NCBI RefSeq assembly: GCF_947250775.1
Contig: NZ_OX366349.1
Span: 1,116,001-1,180,000 of the forward strand
Direction: 5' to 3'
DNA from: Wolbachia endosymbiont (group A) of Rhinocyllus conicus
GTDB lineage: Bacteria > Pseudomonadota > Alphaproteobacteria > Rickettsiales > Anaplasmataceae
Length of the DNA: 64,000 bases
The position numbers were made by a program, and so were the translations under genes. Below are positions 1-9,124 of this stretch, in pieces (the first letter of the stretch is position 1; the number at the start of each line of letters is the position of its first letter). The notes below the pieces were generated by a model. The model did not search any database and was not told the origin of the DNA. It saw only the letters and a list, made by a program, of their open reading frames with translations.

Positions 1-2
1 GT

Positions 3-377
3 AGAGAACAAGCAAATGAAGCGGTGGCAGCAATAAGAGATCCAAGTCAGCCACTTAGGAGGAAAAATCCAGAAAACGAAAATACAAATAACCTTTCTAC
101 AATGTTGCTAAAAACGCGAATAAAAAATGAGATGGAACGTGGTAAACTGCTTGAGGCAAAGGCAAAAGCTGAGATTGGTGAACTTGTGTCAGTAGAGGAG
201 GTAAAAACCGAAGCATTTAATGTAGCAAGAGTTGTCCGTAATAATTTACTTAATATTCCAAATAGAGTTTCAGCACTACTTGCATCACTGAGTGACACTG
301 AAAAGATTCATATGGCGCTAACTGAAGAGATTACAAACTCATTACAAGAATTATCTAATACTAAATTTCAAATATAA
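3..377 (+). CDS. Phage terminase small subunit, Nu1-like (5' end outside window)
   Basis: The frame is open to the left window edge, so this is the C-terminal ~124 residues. The visible part is a charged helical stretch rich in K, E and A (KAKAEIGELVSVEEV) followed by a helix with NVARVVRNNLLNIPNRVSA. This resembles the C-terminal half of lambda Nu1-type small terminase proteins, which recognise phage DNA for packaging. The DNA-binding N-terminus would lie outside the window. It stands upstream of the large terminase gene with an ankyrin gene between them. An internal GTG at 24 is unlikely to be the true start because coding sequence continues before it. The family call rests on pattern and position. 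Confidence 0.7.
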   Translation, partial: REQANEAVAAIRDPSQPLRRKNPENENTNNLSTMLLKTRIKNEMERGKLLEAKAKAEIGELVSVEEVKTEAFNVARVVRNNLLNIPNRVSALLASLSDTEKIHMALTEEITNSLQELSNTKFQI

Positions 378-396
378 AAAAGATTTTGAATATAAA

Positions 397-1890
397 ATGG
401 CTGATAACTTAAGTTTGGAGTTAATAAAGTGTCTCATTAATCAACCTGGATTAGATGTTAATGTCAGAGGATTAAATGGAAAGACACCACTACATTGTGC
501 TATAGAATTTGATGAATTAAGCATGGTAGATTTGTTACTCACGAAGAAGAATATTAATCCTTTTGTTGAGGACAATGAAGGCAAAACCTCCTTAGATTAT
601 GCCAAAGAAGGGAAAAAAGCAGAAATATTACAAGCGCTAATTAATAACAAATACGGATAAGAGGAAGATAGCTTACTGCACTTAGCTGCGATGATAGGTG
701 AAGTTAATGCAGTTAGATATTTGATAAGAAAAGGTGTTGACGTTAATGTACGAAATGCTTTGCACCATACTCCATTACATCTAGCAGCAGGTATAGGACA
801 TGAGAATATTGTCAAAATTTTAGTGGAAGAAGGAAAAGCTGAAATCGAGGTTTTTGATGCACGAAATCAGACACCGATGCACTATGCAGTTAATAATAAA
901 AAGTTGGAGATAGTAAAGTTACTGCTGAAGCTTGGAGTAGATGTAAATAGCGCGCGCATAGGACAAAACTCAATGAAATTGTCACCTGTTCATATAGCTG
1001 TAAGTAATACTAATTACGATGAAAGAGACTTATGTCTTGATATTCTCAAATGCTTAATAAAGGAGCCTAATGCTCAAGTCAATTTGCAAGACTACGAAAA
1101 TAAAACACCACTACATTACGCTGAAAGACTTAAAACAATAGAAGTTTTACTAACGCGAGAAGATATAGACCCTCTGGTAAAAGACGATAGCGGCAAGACA
1201 CCATTTGATTACGCTAAATCTGAGATAAAGAAGGCTTTGGTGAGTAATAAATACGGTTCTGAAAAGAATAGTCTACTCCATTTAGCTGCACAAAGAGGAG
1301 AAATTGAGATTGTAGATGCAATTTTAAAAGAAGAAATCAATATTGATATTGTAAATAATAAAGGTCTATCACCGATTTACCTTGCTGCGGAAAAAGGGCA
1401 TTTACATGTAGTAAAGTTATTGCTGAAAAAAGGAGCAAATTATACACCTGTTTTGCACTTAGCAATCAAATCAAACAATTTAGAGTTACTTAAAGTTTTG
1501 TTTACTGAAAAAAATGGGTCTTTGCTCTGCAGAGATACCGTTGTTAATTTTCCAACCCTTCATAATAAATATATAGCACAGAGAGAAATAGCAGATAAAA
1601 GGACGAAAAAACATAATAATATTATCTGCATCTATACTACAGTCAGCGCAACAGCAGTAGCAGTATATATAGGGTTGATAACAACAACAATAAGCAGTGC
1701 AATCATTTTTGCAACAATAACAGGGATATTTGCGCTTGTTATAGCAATAATGATAAGTGAGGTGAGCAAAAGATATATAGAAAACGAATTTCAGAAAAAG
1801 GTGTTTATGGAATTGGAGGAGTGTGGAGGAATAAACTCTACTGTTAACAATATTGAGATAGAACCAATTATGAGTAGATGCAGACAATGA
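397..1890 (+). pseudogene. Ankyrin-repeat protein gene interrupted by an in-frame stop
   Basis: Ankyrin repeats (GKTPLHCAIE, HTPLHLAAG, NQTPMHYAV, KTPLHYAER and others) run from 397 to about 1530 in a single frame, but a TAA at 658-660 cuts the frame after 87 residues. The sequence around the stop (NKYG, stop, EEDSLLHLAA) matches a later internal stretch (NKYGSEKNSLLHLAA at about 1243), which shows the stop lies inside a repeat. Translation could restart at ATG 691, giving 399 residues. The C-terminus has two hydrophobic helices (about 1615-1760). Ankyrin proteins of this kind are thought to bind host proteins. The gene sits between the two terminase genes and overlaps the large-subunit start. 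Either an inactivated gene or two separate products is possible. Confidence 0.75.
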
Positions 1891-3725
1891 TATACGCTAG
1901 AGCTTTTTCTGAAGGTTTAAGACCAGATTCGTCGCTTAAAGTATCAGAGTGGGCAAATGAGTATCGAGTTTTAGCAGCAACTGCGGCATCAGAGCCAGGT
2001 AAATGGAGAACGGAAAGAACTCCTTATTTAAAAGAAATCATGGATTCACTTTCTCCGTCCTCACCAACAGAAAAAGTAGTATTCATGAAAGGAGCGCAGA
2101 TTGGGGGAACAGAAGCTGGTAACAATTGGATTGGCTACATCATAGATCAGACTCCTGGTCCAATGCTGGTAGTACAGCCAACAGTTGAAATGGGAAAACG
2201 TTGGTCAAAAGGAAGATTTGCGCCGTTAATAGAGAGTACGCCATGTTTAAAGAGTAAAGTAAAAGACCCAAGGTCAAGAGACTCAGGCAATACTGTACAA
2301 AGTAAGGAATTTCCAGGTGGAATAGTAGTAATAACCGGAGCAAATAGCAGTGTAGCACTGAGATCTATGCCAGTAAAATATCTCTTTCTTGATGAAATAG
2401 ATGCCTACCCAGGAGATTCAGGAGGAGAAGGAGATCCAGTACTGCTTAGTATTGCTCGAACTAATACATTTGCACGGCGAAAGATTTTTTTAGTATCAAC
2501 ACCAACGATTCATGGAATAAGCAGAATTGAGAAAGAATTTGAAGCAACAGATAAGAGATATTTTTTTGTACCATGTCCGCATTGTAATTACTATCAAGTT
2601 CTAAAATGGGCACAAATAAAATGGGAGAATAACGACTCAAGAACAGCACATTATGTCTGCACTGAATGTAGCGGCAAAATAGAAAATCATCAAAAAACAG
2701 AGATGCTTGAGCGTGGAGAATGGAGACCTACTAATAGAGTAAAAGATGAGAAAAAAGGATTTCATCTTTCAAGTCTTTATAGCCCAGTTGGCTGGTATAG
2801 TTGGACTCAAGCAGTAGAAGATTTTCTGCATGCAAAAGAGAGTGAGCAATTACTGAAAGTTTGGATAAATACTACGCTTGGAGAAACTTGGGTAGACAAA
2901 GGAGAAGTACCAGACTGGAAGCAATTATTTAACAGGAGAGAATTTTTTCCCATAGGCACAGTACCAAAAGGCGAAGTAATCCTCACAGCAGGAGTAGATG
3001 TCCAAAAAGATCGTTTAGAAGTAGAAGTTGTCGCATGGGGAAAAAGTCGTGAAAATTGGTCAATAGACTACCAAGTATTTGAAGGAGATACAGGAGGTGG
3101 GGAAGTATGGGGAAAACTCTCCGAGCTCTTAAATCATCATTTTATCGGTGAAAATGGGCTTGAATATATGATAAGTATGATGGCAGTAGATGCTGGATAT
3201 GCAACGCAAGAAGTATACAATTGGGTAAGAGGTCATCAGGGCTCTGGAAGAGTAATGGCAGTCAAAGGTGTAAACAAAGCGCTAGTACCACTTAGCAGCC
3301 CAAGTAGAGTAGATATAACAGTTGGTGGTCAAAAGCTGAAAAGAGGAATAAAGCTATGGCCAGTAGGAGTATCGATATTAAAGTCAGAGCTTTTTCAATT
3401 ACTTAATATTTTAAAAGAAGAGGAAGGAAAAGCTCTACCTGGATATTGTCATTTTCCCGAGTATGCACCTGAATATTTTAAGCAGCTAACGGCAGAGCAA
3501 TTAGTCAGCAAGGTAGTAAAAGGATACACCAAACAAGAGTGGCAAAAGGTAAGAGAAAGAAATGAAGTACTGGATTGCCGAATTTATGCGAGAGCAGCAT
3601 CTATTGCACTTGGAATTGATCGTTGGCCAGAGAGTAAATGGAATAGTTTGAGTGGAAAAATGGAAAGCAAAAAGCCCAAAAAATTAAGACAGAGTAAATG
3701 GCTTAGTAGTCAAAATGTACAGTGA
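1878..3725 (+). CDS. Phage terminase large subunit, GpA family
   Basis: This is the ATP-driven DNA packaging motor and nuclease that cuts concatemers and fills the prohead. It is 615 residues, usual for lambda gpA-like proteins. The ATPase core shows a Walker A-like segment around residues 67-85 (FMKGAQIGGTEAG) and a Walker B segment at 168-178 (YLFLDEIDAYP). A CPHC/CTEC cysteine cluster follows near 233-260. The nuclease part has acidic motifs in AGVDVQKDRLEVEVVAWG and MAVDAGYA, and DCRIYARAA near the end. The start overlaps the end of the ankyrin gene. An in-frame ATG at 1887 would give a tight ATGA overlap and may be the real start. The packaging genes resume after an inserted IS110 element. 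Confidence 0.93.
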   Translation: MQTMIYARAFSEGLRPDSSLKVSEWANEYRVLAATAASEPGKWRTERTPYLKEIMDSLSPSSPTEKVVFMKGAQIGGTEAGNNWIGYIIDQTPGPMLVVQPTVEMGKRWSKGRFAPLIESTPCLKSKVKDPRSRDSGNTVQSKEFPGGIVVITGANSSVALRSMPVKYLFLDEIDAYPGDSGGEGDPVLLSIARTNTFARRKIFLVSTPTIHGISRIEKEFEATDKRYFFVPCPHCNYYQVLKWAQIKWENNDSRTAHYVCTECSGKIENHQKTEMLERGEWRPTNRVKDEKKGFHLSSLYSPVGWYSWTQAVEDFLHAKESEQLLKVWINTTLGETWVDKGEVPDWKQLFNRREFFPIGTVPKGEVILTAGVDVQKDRLEVEVVAWGKSRENWSIDYQVFEGDTGGGEVWGKLSELLNHHFIGENGLEYMISMMAVDAGYATQEVYNWVRGHQGSGRVMAVKGVNKALVPLSSPSRVDITVGGQKLKRGIKLWPVGVSILKSELFQLLNILKEEEGKALPGYCHFPEYAPEYFKQLTAEQLVSKVVKGYTKQEWQKVRERNEVLDCRIYARAASIALGIDRWPESKWNSLSGKMESKKPKKLRQSKWLSSQNVQ

Positions 3726-4990
3726 AGAATATTGTAAGTTGAAAATGTGATATAAAAGAGGATAAGAGGGAAAGATAGCCCTACTCACTATAGGAATAGG
3801 ACTATCATGGGCGTGTGCGACCGGAAGAATATTGGTACTACAACCGTTTAAATCAAGGTACACTAGCCCATCTCTCGATACGTTTGAATAGTTGCTTGGG
3901 ACATATATATGCACCCGTTTACAATCTTAAATTAACTAAAACTATCGAGGTTTATTATGGTTACATCTTATCAAAATTTTATTGGCATTGACATCGGAAA
4001 ATTTAAAAATGTCGTTGCAATTCACAAACAGAAGAACGCTGTCAAATTTGACAATGATTCTGATGGTTGGCAACAATTATTTCAAAAGTTTTCAGATATT
4101 CTACCTAATTCTTTAGTAACTTTGGAAAACACAGGAAAATATGAGCTTGGTTTGTCACATTTTCTTATTGACAAGAATATTGCAGTACATCGAGCTAATA
4201 CTCGTAAAGTAAAAAGCTTTATCTTGTCTCACGGAACTGTAGCAAAGTCTGATAAATCAGATGCGAGGGCTCTTGCTCAATATGGATTTGAACGCCATAG
4301 AACTCTCTCTCTATTTGTACCTACATCAAAAGAACAATCAACCCTGGTTGCACTTTGTCAACGTCGTGATGACATTACGCAAATGAGAGCTCAGGAAAAG
4401 TGTAGACTGGAAGCTCCTGAAAATGATCATATAAAGAAAAGTTGTCAGAAGACCATTGAATTTTTCGATAGTCAAATAAACGAACTCAATGATACTATAC
4501 AAAAAATTATTGATGGAAGCCATGAACTACAACAACGTCAAAAAATCCTTAAAACAGTTTCTGGAATAGGTAAAAAGTTATCACAAGATTTTCTGTGTTT
4601 AATGCCAGAGCTTGGTTACTTAAGTAGAAAAGAAGTAGCAAGTCTTGCCGGAGTTGCACCTCATCCTAGGGAAAGTGGTAAAACTGTTGGTTACCGAAGG
4701 ATTATAGGAGGTAGAAGTAATGTTCGTTCAAAGCTCTTTACATCTGCCATGTCTGCTGCAAGGTCCAAATCTGCACTTGGCACCTTTTATTCCAAGCTTG
4801 TTGAAAGTGGTAAGAAGAAGATGGTAGCTATAACAGCTCTAATGCGTAAAATTATAGTAATTGCTAATGCAAGGCTTAAAGAGGCAATTAATTTGAATGT
4901 TTAAAAATTTACATAGCAGTAATTGAAATGAATATTGTGCGTCCACACAAACTTAAAGTGCTTGTTCACATAGCTTAAACGGAAATTGTT
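3726..4990 (+). mobile_element. IS110-family insertion sequence (ends approximate)
   Basis: The region between terminase and the gpW-like gene contains one IS110-type transposase with about 230 bp of noncoding DNA before it and up to about 150 bp after. IS110 elements lack classic terminal inverted repeats, so the ends cannot be fixed by eye; the coordinates are the outermost plausible limits. The left noncoding part has potential to fold, for example atgggc at 3807-3812 against gcccat at 3866-3871. It separates two phage packaging genes without obviously breaking either. Confidence 0.55.
3957..4904 (+). CDS. IS110-family transposase
   Basis: The 315-residue protein has both halves of an IS110 (DEDD) transposase. 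The N-terminal RuvC-like domain begins FIGIDIGKFKN (first Asp), then VTLENTGKYE (Glu) and KSDKSDARALAQYG (last Asp pair). The C-terminal Transposase_20 domain contains LKTVSGIGKKLSQDF, SLAGVAPHPRESG and GGRSNVRSKLF, where the Ser-containing stretch matches the expected nucleophile region. A charged coiled segment lies between them (about 140-190). The start is ATG 3957 after GAGG at 3948-3951. Elements of this family move by RNA-guided recombination. The gene looks intact. Confidence 0.92.
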   Translation: MVTSYQNFIGIDIGKFKNVVAIHKQKNAVKFDNDSDGWQQLFQKFSDILPNSLVTLENTGKYELGLSHFLIDKNIAVHRANTRKVKSFILSHGTVAKSDKSDARALAQYGFERHRTLSLFVPTSKEQSTLVALCQRRDDITQMRAQEKCRLEAPENDHIKKSCQKTIEFFDSQINELNDTIQKIIDGSHELQQRQKILKTVSGIGKKLSQDFLCLMPELGYLSRKEVASLAGVAPHPRESGKTVGYRRIIGGRSNVRSKLFTSAMSAARSKSALGTFYSKLVESGKKKMVAITALMRKIIVIANARLKEAINLNV

Positions 4991-5062
4991 GCAGTAGCTG
5001 TTTGATATAGAATTCTGTTCCTATGACAAACGGGTTTTTATTATCTATATGGTTGGGTAAAG

Positions 5063-5308
5063 TTGCAAAATTATACAAATGAAAAATTAAAAAAAAACAT
5101 AGTTGATTTAACTCAAGTAGAAGAAGCGATAAAGAAGCTACAGAGCGGAGAGAGAGTAGTATCAATTGCGTACGGCGATCATGTGGTTAGGTACGGGGAA
5201 GTTCAAATAAAAGATCTATTGGATTTAAGACAACGAATCAAAGCTGAGCTGAAAGTTGCAGGTGTGAAGAGAAAGATTGTTATTGCAACTAGTAAAGGAG
5301 TTATATGA
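5063..5308 (+). CDS. gpW-like head-tail joining protein
   Basis: This small protein contains LTQVEEAIKKLQSGERVVSIAYGDHVVRYGEV followed by a charged helix, the pattern of lambda gpW-family head completion proteins (helix, beta hairpin with R-V-V-S-x-x-Y-G, helix). These proteins plug the portal before tail attachment. Typical members are about 70 residues and this is 81. The start is uncertain: TTG at 5063 is the first usable codon and no ATG exists in frame before the conserved part, so the IS110 insertion upstream may have displaced the native start. The stop overlaps the lysozyme ATG (ATGA at 5305-5308), indicating translational coupling. Confidence 0.72.
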   Translation: MQNYTNEKLKKNIVDLTQVEEAIKKLQSGERVVSIAYGDHVVRYGEVQIKDLLDLRQRIKAELKVAGVKRKIVIATSKGVI

Positions 5309-5991
5309 GAAGTTATATGGTGGAAAATGAGTATCCGGACTTTTTAGAGCATTTAAAGTATATTATAGCCACAGGTAATATAGCATCAGGAAAGTTTATA
5401 AATGCAGTGGTAGACCTCTCGCATTGGGATAAGAACGTAGATTTCAAATTAGCAAAAGAAGATGGTATAGCTGGCGTCATTCATAAAGCAACGCAAGGAC
5501 TGAAGTATATTGATCCAACGTATGTAGAAAGAAGAAAAGCTGCTGAAGAAGAGGGACTTTTATGGGGTTCATATCATTTTGGAGTAGGAGAAAACGGAAA
5601 AGATCAAGCTAACCATTTTTTAGAAACAGTAGGAGATCACTCTCAAGTATTGCTTGCGCTTGATATTGAAGAAAACCAAAGCGGAAAAAACATAACGCCA
5701 AAGCAAGCAGAAGATTTTGTTGATAGAGTTCACGAAGTAACAGGTCGTTTACCACTGATTTATGGAAGCACCTATTTTTTAGAAGATTTTGTCACACCAA
5801 TTTTGACGAAGTGCCCATTGTGGATTGCAAGATGGGGAGAGGAGCCTGTGTTACCAAAGGGGTGGAATAAGTGGGTTTTATGGCAGTACACTGATGGAAA
5901 AGTGGCACATGAAGTTAAAGGAATAGGAAGATGTGACAGAAATAAGTTTAACGGAACAATAGAAGAATTAAAGAATTTTTGGTTATCATGA
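5305..5991 (+). CDS. GH25 family lysozyme (phage endolysin)
   Basis: The protein (228 residues) is a glycoside hydrolase 25 muramidase that cleaves the glycan backbone of peptidoglycan for phage release. Diagnostic segments are AVVDLSHWDKNVDF (Asp37), GVIHKATQG, WGSYHFG, LLALDIEEN (Asp120 and Glu122, the DxE catalytic pair) and LWIARWGEEP, with WVLWQYTDG near the end. No signal peptide or wall-binding domain is seen, so export would depend on a holin or other route. Its position between the head-joining gene and the portal gene is unusual for phages generally. It overlaps both neighbours by ATGA. Confidence 0.9.
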   Translation: MRSYMVENEYPDFLEHLKYIIATGNIASGKFINAVVDLSHWDKNVDFKLAKEDGIAGVIHKATQGLKYIDPTYVERRKAAEEEGLLWGSYHFGVGENGKDQANHFLETVGDHSQVLLALDIEENQSGKNITPKQAEDFVDRVHEVTGRLPLIYGSTYFLEDFVTPILTKCPLWIARWGEEPVLPKGWNKWVLWQYTDGKVAHEVKGIGRCDRNKFNGTIEELKNFWLS

Positions 5992-7412
5992 TGCTACTAA
6001 AATCATTCAAACAATTATTCCGGAAACCAAAAATCAAGAGCTCAGCCTGGGATGCATCAGGTTCAGGAAGGAGATTATTGCACTTTCAACCAGAGTCAGG
6101 AAGTATAAATAGCTTACTCTCTCAGAGCCTTGAGCACTTACGTAGCCGCTCTCGAGATATGGTAAGAAAGAACTCCTATGCGGCAAACATAATCGATACG
6201 ATAGTGAGTAATTGCGTTGGAACAGGGATAAAACCGCAATCAAAAGCTAAAGATGGAGAGTTTAGGAAAAAAATCCAAGAATTATGGCTGAGATGGACAG
6301 ATGAAGCAGACAGTAGCGGAGTGAGTGATTTTTATGGATTACAAGCTTTGGTTTGTAGGAGCATGATAGAGGGAGGGGAATGTTTTGTAAGACTCCGAAC
6401 AAGAAAACGAGAAGATGGTCTTTGTGTGCCGTTGCAACTGCAAGTACTGGAATCAGAGCACTTAGACAATAAGAGCAATCAAACCCTTGCCAACGGTAAT
6501 GTAATTAGAAACGGGATTGAGTTCAATAGGCTTGGGCAGAGGGAAGCATATTACCTATTTAGAGAACACCCTGGAGAAGGATCATTTGGCGAATCAGTTC
6601 GTGTACCAGCAAATGATGTTTTACATATCTATAGACCACTAAGACCTGGGCAGATTCGAGGAGTACCGTGGTTGTCCAGTGTACTGTTAAAGCTCTATGA
6701 ACTTGATCAATATGACGATGCGGAATTAGTGAGAAAAAAGACTGCAGCGATGTTTGCGGGATTTATTACCAGACTTGATCCTGAAGCGAACATCATGGGA
6801 GAAGGAGAGAGTAATGAACAAGGAGTAGCGCTGTCAGGCTTAGAACCTGGGACTATGCAATTACTTGATCCCGGAGAAGATATCAAGTTCTCGGAACCAT
6901 CAGATGTTGGAGGAAGTTATGAAGCATTCATGAAACAGCAGCTCAGAGCAATAGCAGTAGGTATGGGGATAACGTATGAGCAGCTAACAGGGGATTTAAC
7001 GGGTGTCAATTATTCATCAATCCGAGCAGGATTAATAGAGTTTCGCCGGAGGTGCGGAATGTTACAGCATAACATAATGGTATTTCAATTTTGCCGTCCG
7101 GTATGGGATAGGTGGTTAGAATTAGCCCTACTCTCAGGAGAACTTGATATAGGCAAAGAATGGACGAAAAAAGGGGGAAAAGAAGAAGTAAAATGGATAG
7201 CACAAGGATTTGATTGGGTGGATCCGCTAAAAGACCAGCAAGCACAGCAAATGGCGGTAAGGAATGGGTTTAAGAGTAGGTCAGAGGTGGTTTCGGAACT
7301 TGGTTATGATGTAGAAGAAGTCGACCAAGAAATTGCCGAAGATCAAAGACGTGCTAGTGAACTGGGCTTAAATTTTGATTCTGATGTGAATTCTAATGCT
7401 GAAATGATATAA
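5988..7412 (+). CDS. Phage portal protein, lambda gpB-like
   Basis: The 474-residue protein is the dodecameric portal through which DNA enters the head. Family features are the N-terminal SLEHLRSRSRDMVRKNSYA, the IDTIVSNCVGTGIKPQ segment, GGECFVRLR, LQVLESEHLD, HIYRPLRPGQIRGVPWLS and LTGDLTGVNYSSIRAGLIEFRR, all typical of lambda-type portals. I chose ATG 5988, which overlaps the lysozyme stop (ATGA), over a TTG nine bases upstream; ATG 5991 is also possible. The C-terminus is acidic. Length matches the family. Confidence 0.93.
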   Translation: MMLLKSFKQLFRKPKIKSSAWDASGSGRRLLHFQPESGSINSLLSQSLEHLRSRSRDMVRKNSYAANIIDTIVSNCVGTGIKPQSKAKDGEFRKKIQELWLRWTDEADSSGVSDFYGLQALVCRSMIEGGECFVRLRTRKREDGLCVPLQLQVLESEHLDNKSNQTLANGNVIRNGIEFNRLGQREAYYLFREHPGEGSFGESVRVPANDVLHIYRPLRPGQIRGVPWLSSVLLKLYELDQYDDAELVRKKTAAMFAGFITRLDPEANIMGEGESNEQGVALSGLEPGTMQLLDPGEDIKFSEPSDVGGSYEAFMKQQLRAIAVGMGITYEQLTGDLTGVNYSSIRAGLIEFRRRCGMLQHNIMVFQFCRPVWDRWLELALLSGELDIGKEWTKKGGKEEVKWIAQGFDWVDPLKDQQAQQMAVRNGFKSRSEVVSELGYDVEEVDQEIAEDQRRASELGLNFDSDVNSNAEMI

Positions 7413-7477
7413 AATTCTATTTCTATGACAAATGGGTTTTTATTGCCCCAGACACAAATAAAAAATTTTAAAAACAT
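7412..7477. repeat. Short intergenic repeat also present at about 5008-5042
   Basis: The gap between portal and protease holds aattctatttctatgacaaa followed by tgggtttttatt. The same sequence with four substitutions lies at about 5008-5042, just before the gpW-like gene. Both copies are in the same orientation and both precede a phage gene. I cannot tell whether it is a regulatory site or a small dispersed repeat. Confidence 0.45.
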
Positions 7478-8560
7478 ATGACGACACAAATAAATTGGAT
7501 GAATAAGCCGATGATGATAGAGCAAAGGAGTTTTGAATTATTGTCATTACATGCTGGAAAACACCCTACGTTTAAAAACATAAAACACACTGCAGAAAAC
7601 AACGTAGAAAAAATAGCAATAATACCAATACATGGAATTTTGACCAAGAAACCAGGAGCTTTTGATGACATGTTGGGAATGACATCGTATGAGCAAATAG
7701 AAGAACAAATTAAACAAGCATTAGCAAATAGTAGTATAGAGACAATTTTACTGGACATAGACAGCCCCGGAGGAGAAGTAAACGGTTTATTCGACCTTTC
7801 GGACTTTATTTACGAAGCAAGAACAAAAAAGAGGATTGTGGCGATAGCAAATGATGATGCGTATTCCGCAGCGTATGCAATTGCATCAAGTGCTGAAAAA
7901 GTATTGGTAACGAGAACTTCAGGAGTTGGAAGCATAGGAGTAATAGCAAGTCATATAGATCAAAGTGGATTCGATGAAAAGCAAGGTATTAAGTACACAA
8001 CTGTTTTTGCTGGAAGTCGAAAGAACGATTTAAATCCGCATGAGCCAATAACATCAGAAAGTGTGGAAAGCTTACAAAAAGAAGTAGATCGTCTATATGA
8101 AATGTTTTTGCAGCTTATAGCAAGAAATAGAGGTCTTTCAACGGAAAAGATCAGATCAACAGAAGCAGGGCTATATTTTGGTGAGAAAGCAATAGAAATA
8201 GGTCTTGCTGATGGAATCACAACGTTTTCTGAATTTATAGATAATTATAGGAGAAATATGACTAAAACTGAGATAAAAGAACAAGCAATAGATATTGATG
8301 ATCTAATTGAGCAAGGAAGATGTTTAGGGTACGAGAGCTGCCGCACGGAAGTATTAGAGGTAATACGATTATGTAATTTATCAAAGATGCCAGAGAAGAT
8401 AGGGGAATTTATTGAGCAGAATGTAAATGCGAAACAAGCGCAAGAGATATTAATGTCGATACTAGCAGAGCGTACGAAGAAGACAGAGATTTTGAGTACA
8501 ATACCGCAAAGTACACCGGAAGACTTGATGATGCAGGTAGCGAAAAGTCGGGGCATTTGA
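7478..8560 (+). CDS. S49 (SppA-like) phage prohead protease, gpC-like
   Basis: A 360-residue serine peptidase of the SppA/ClpP fold, equivalent to lambda gpC, which processes the prohead. Visible motifs are IIPIHGILTKK, LLDIDSPGGEVNGL, DDAYSAAYAIASSA with the nucleophile Ser near residue 130, TSGVGSIGVIASHID, and FAGSRKNDLNPHEP with the general-base Lys near 182. After about residue 255 a charged helical tail follows, which may serve as the scaffold in the lambda C/Nu3 manner. The start is ATG 7478. It is followed by the decoration and major capsid genes in standard order. Confidence 0.92.
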   Translation: MTTQINWMNKPMMIEQRSFELLSLHAGKHPTFKNIKHTAENNVEKIAIIPIHGILTKKPGAFDDMLGMTSYEQIEEQIKQALANSSIETILLDIDSPGGEVNGLFDLSDFIYEARTKKRIVAIANDDAYSAAYAIASSAEKVLVTRTSGVGSIGVIASHIDQSGFDEKQGIKYTTVFAGSRKNDLNPHEPITSESVESLQKEVDRLYEMFLQLIARNRGLSTEKIRSTEAGLYFGEKAIEIGLADGITTFSEFIDNYRRNMTKTEIKEQAIDIDDLIEQGRCLGYESCRTEVLEVIRLCNLSKMPEKIGEFIEQNVNAKQAQEILMSILAERTKKTEILSTIPQSTPEDLMMQVAKSRGI

Positions 8561-8683
8561 TGGTCTTAACCGCGGTATATAATGCTAACATACGCCGCGG
8601 TAAACAAAGCGCGCCACAACTATAACCGCCGCATATAACAACTATAAACACGGCGGTAAAACTAAAGGAAAAAAAGGGGAAAT
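8561..8683 (+). repeat. GC-rich palindromic intergenic segment
   Basis: The 123-bp gap before the decoration gene holds GC-rich inverted repeats unlike the flanking AT-rich DNA: ccgcgg pairs around 8571-8600, and accgccg (8625-8631) with cggcggt (8651-8657). The style resembles the chromosomal palindromes at 42.3 and 46.3 kb. It could act as a transcript hairpin between the protease and capsid genes. Confidence 0.5.
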
Positions 8684-9052
8684 ATGACAAGTATAACTGA
8701 ACCAAATAATCTTGGTGACCTCTTAAAATATGAGGCATCAAATCTATACTCACGTGACCAAATTACTGTTGCTAAGGGACAAAACCTAAAGCTTGGTACA
8801 GTTATTGGTCGTGATAAAGATGATCTAATTAAAATTATAAATGCAACGGCCACAGATGGCACACAAACAGCAATAGGTGTAATAACAAGTGATGTAAACG
8901 CAAGGGAAAACACCAAAGCAGTAATCATTACACGGATAGCAATGCTAGCTGATCATGCAGTGGTGTGGCCAGCAAATATAACAGAAGAGCAAAAAGCTGC
9001 AGTAATAAAGCAACTTGAAACACGAGGGATCATCATCCGCAAGGGAGTTTAA
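8684..9052 (+). CDS. Head decoration protein, lambda gpD-like
   Basis: The 122-residue protein lies exactly between the prohead protease and the major capsid gene, where lambda D sits. It shows the D-family pattern: LLKYEASNLYSRDQITVAKGQ, LKLGTVIGR, TATDGTQTAIGVI and ADHAVVWPANI near the C-terminus. gpD trimers stabilise the expanded capsid. A strong aaaagggg ribosome site precedes ATG 8684. Confidence 0.9.
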   Translation: MTSITEPNNLGDLLKYEASNLYSRDQITVAKGQNLKLGTVIGRDKDDLIKIINATATDGTQTAIGVITSDVNARENTKAVIITRIAMLADHAVVWPANITEEQKAAVIKQLETRGIIIRKGV

Positions 9053-9124
9053 CGAGCTACCAGACTCAGCAACTTACATAGAAACAACTTAAAACACACA
9101 GCATTAAAGGGAAAGGGGGAAAGA

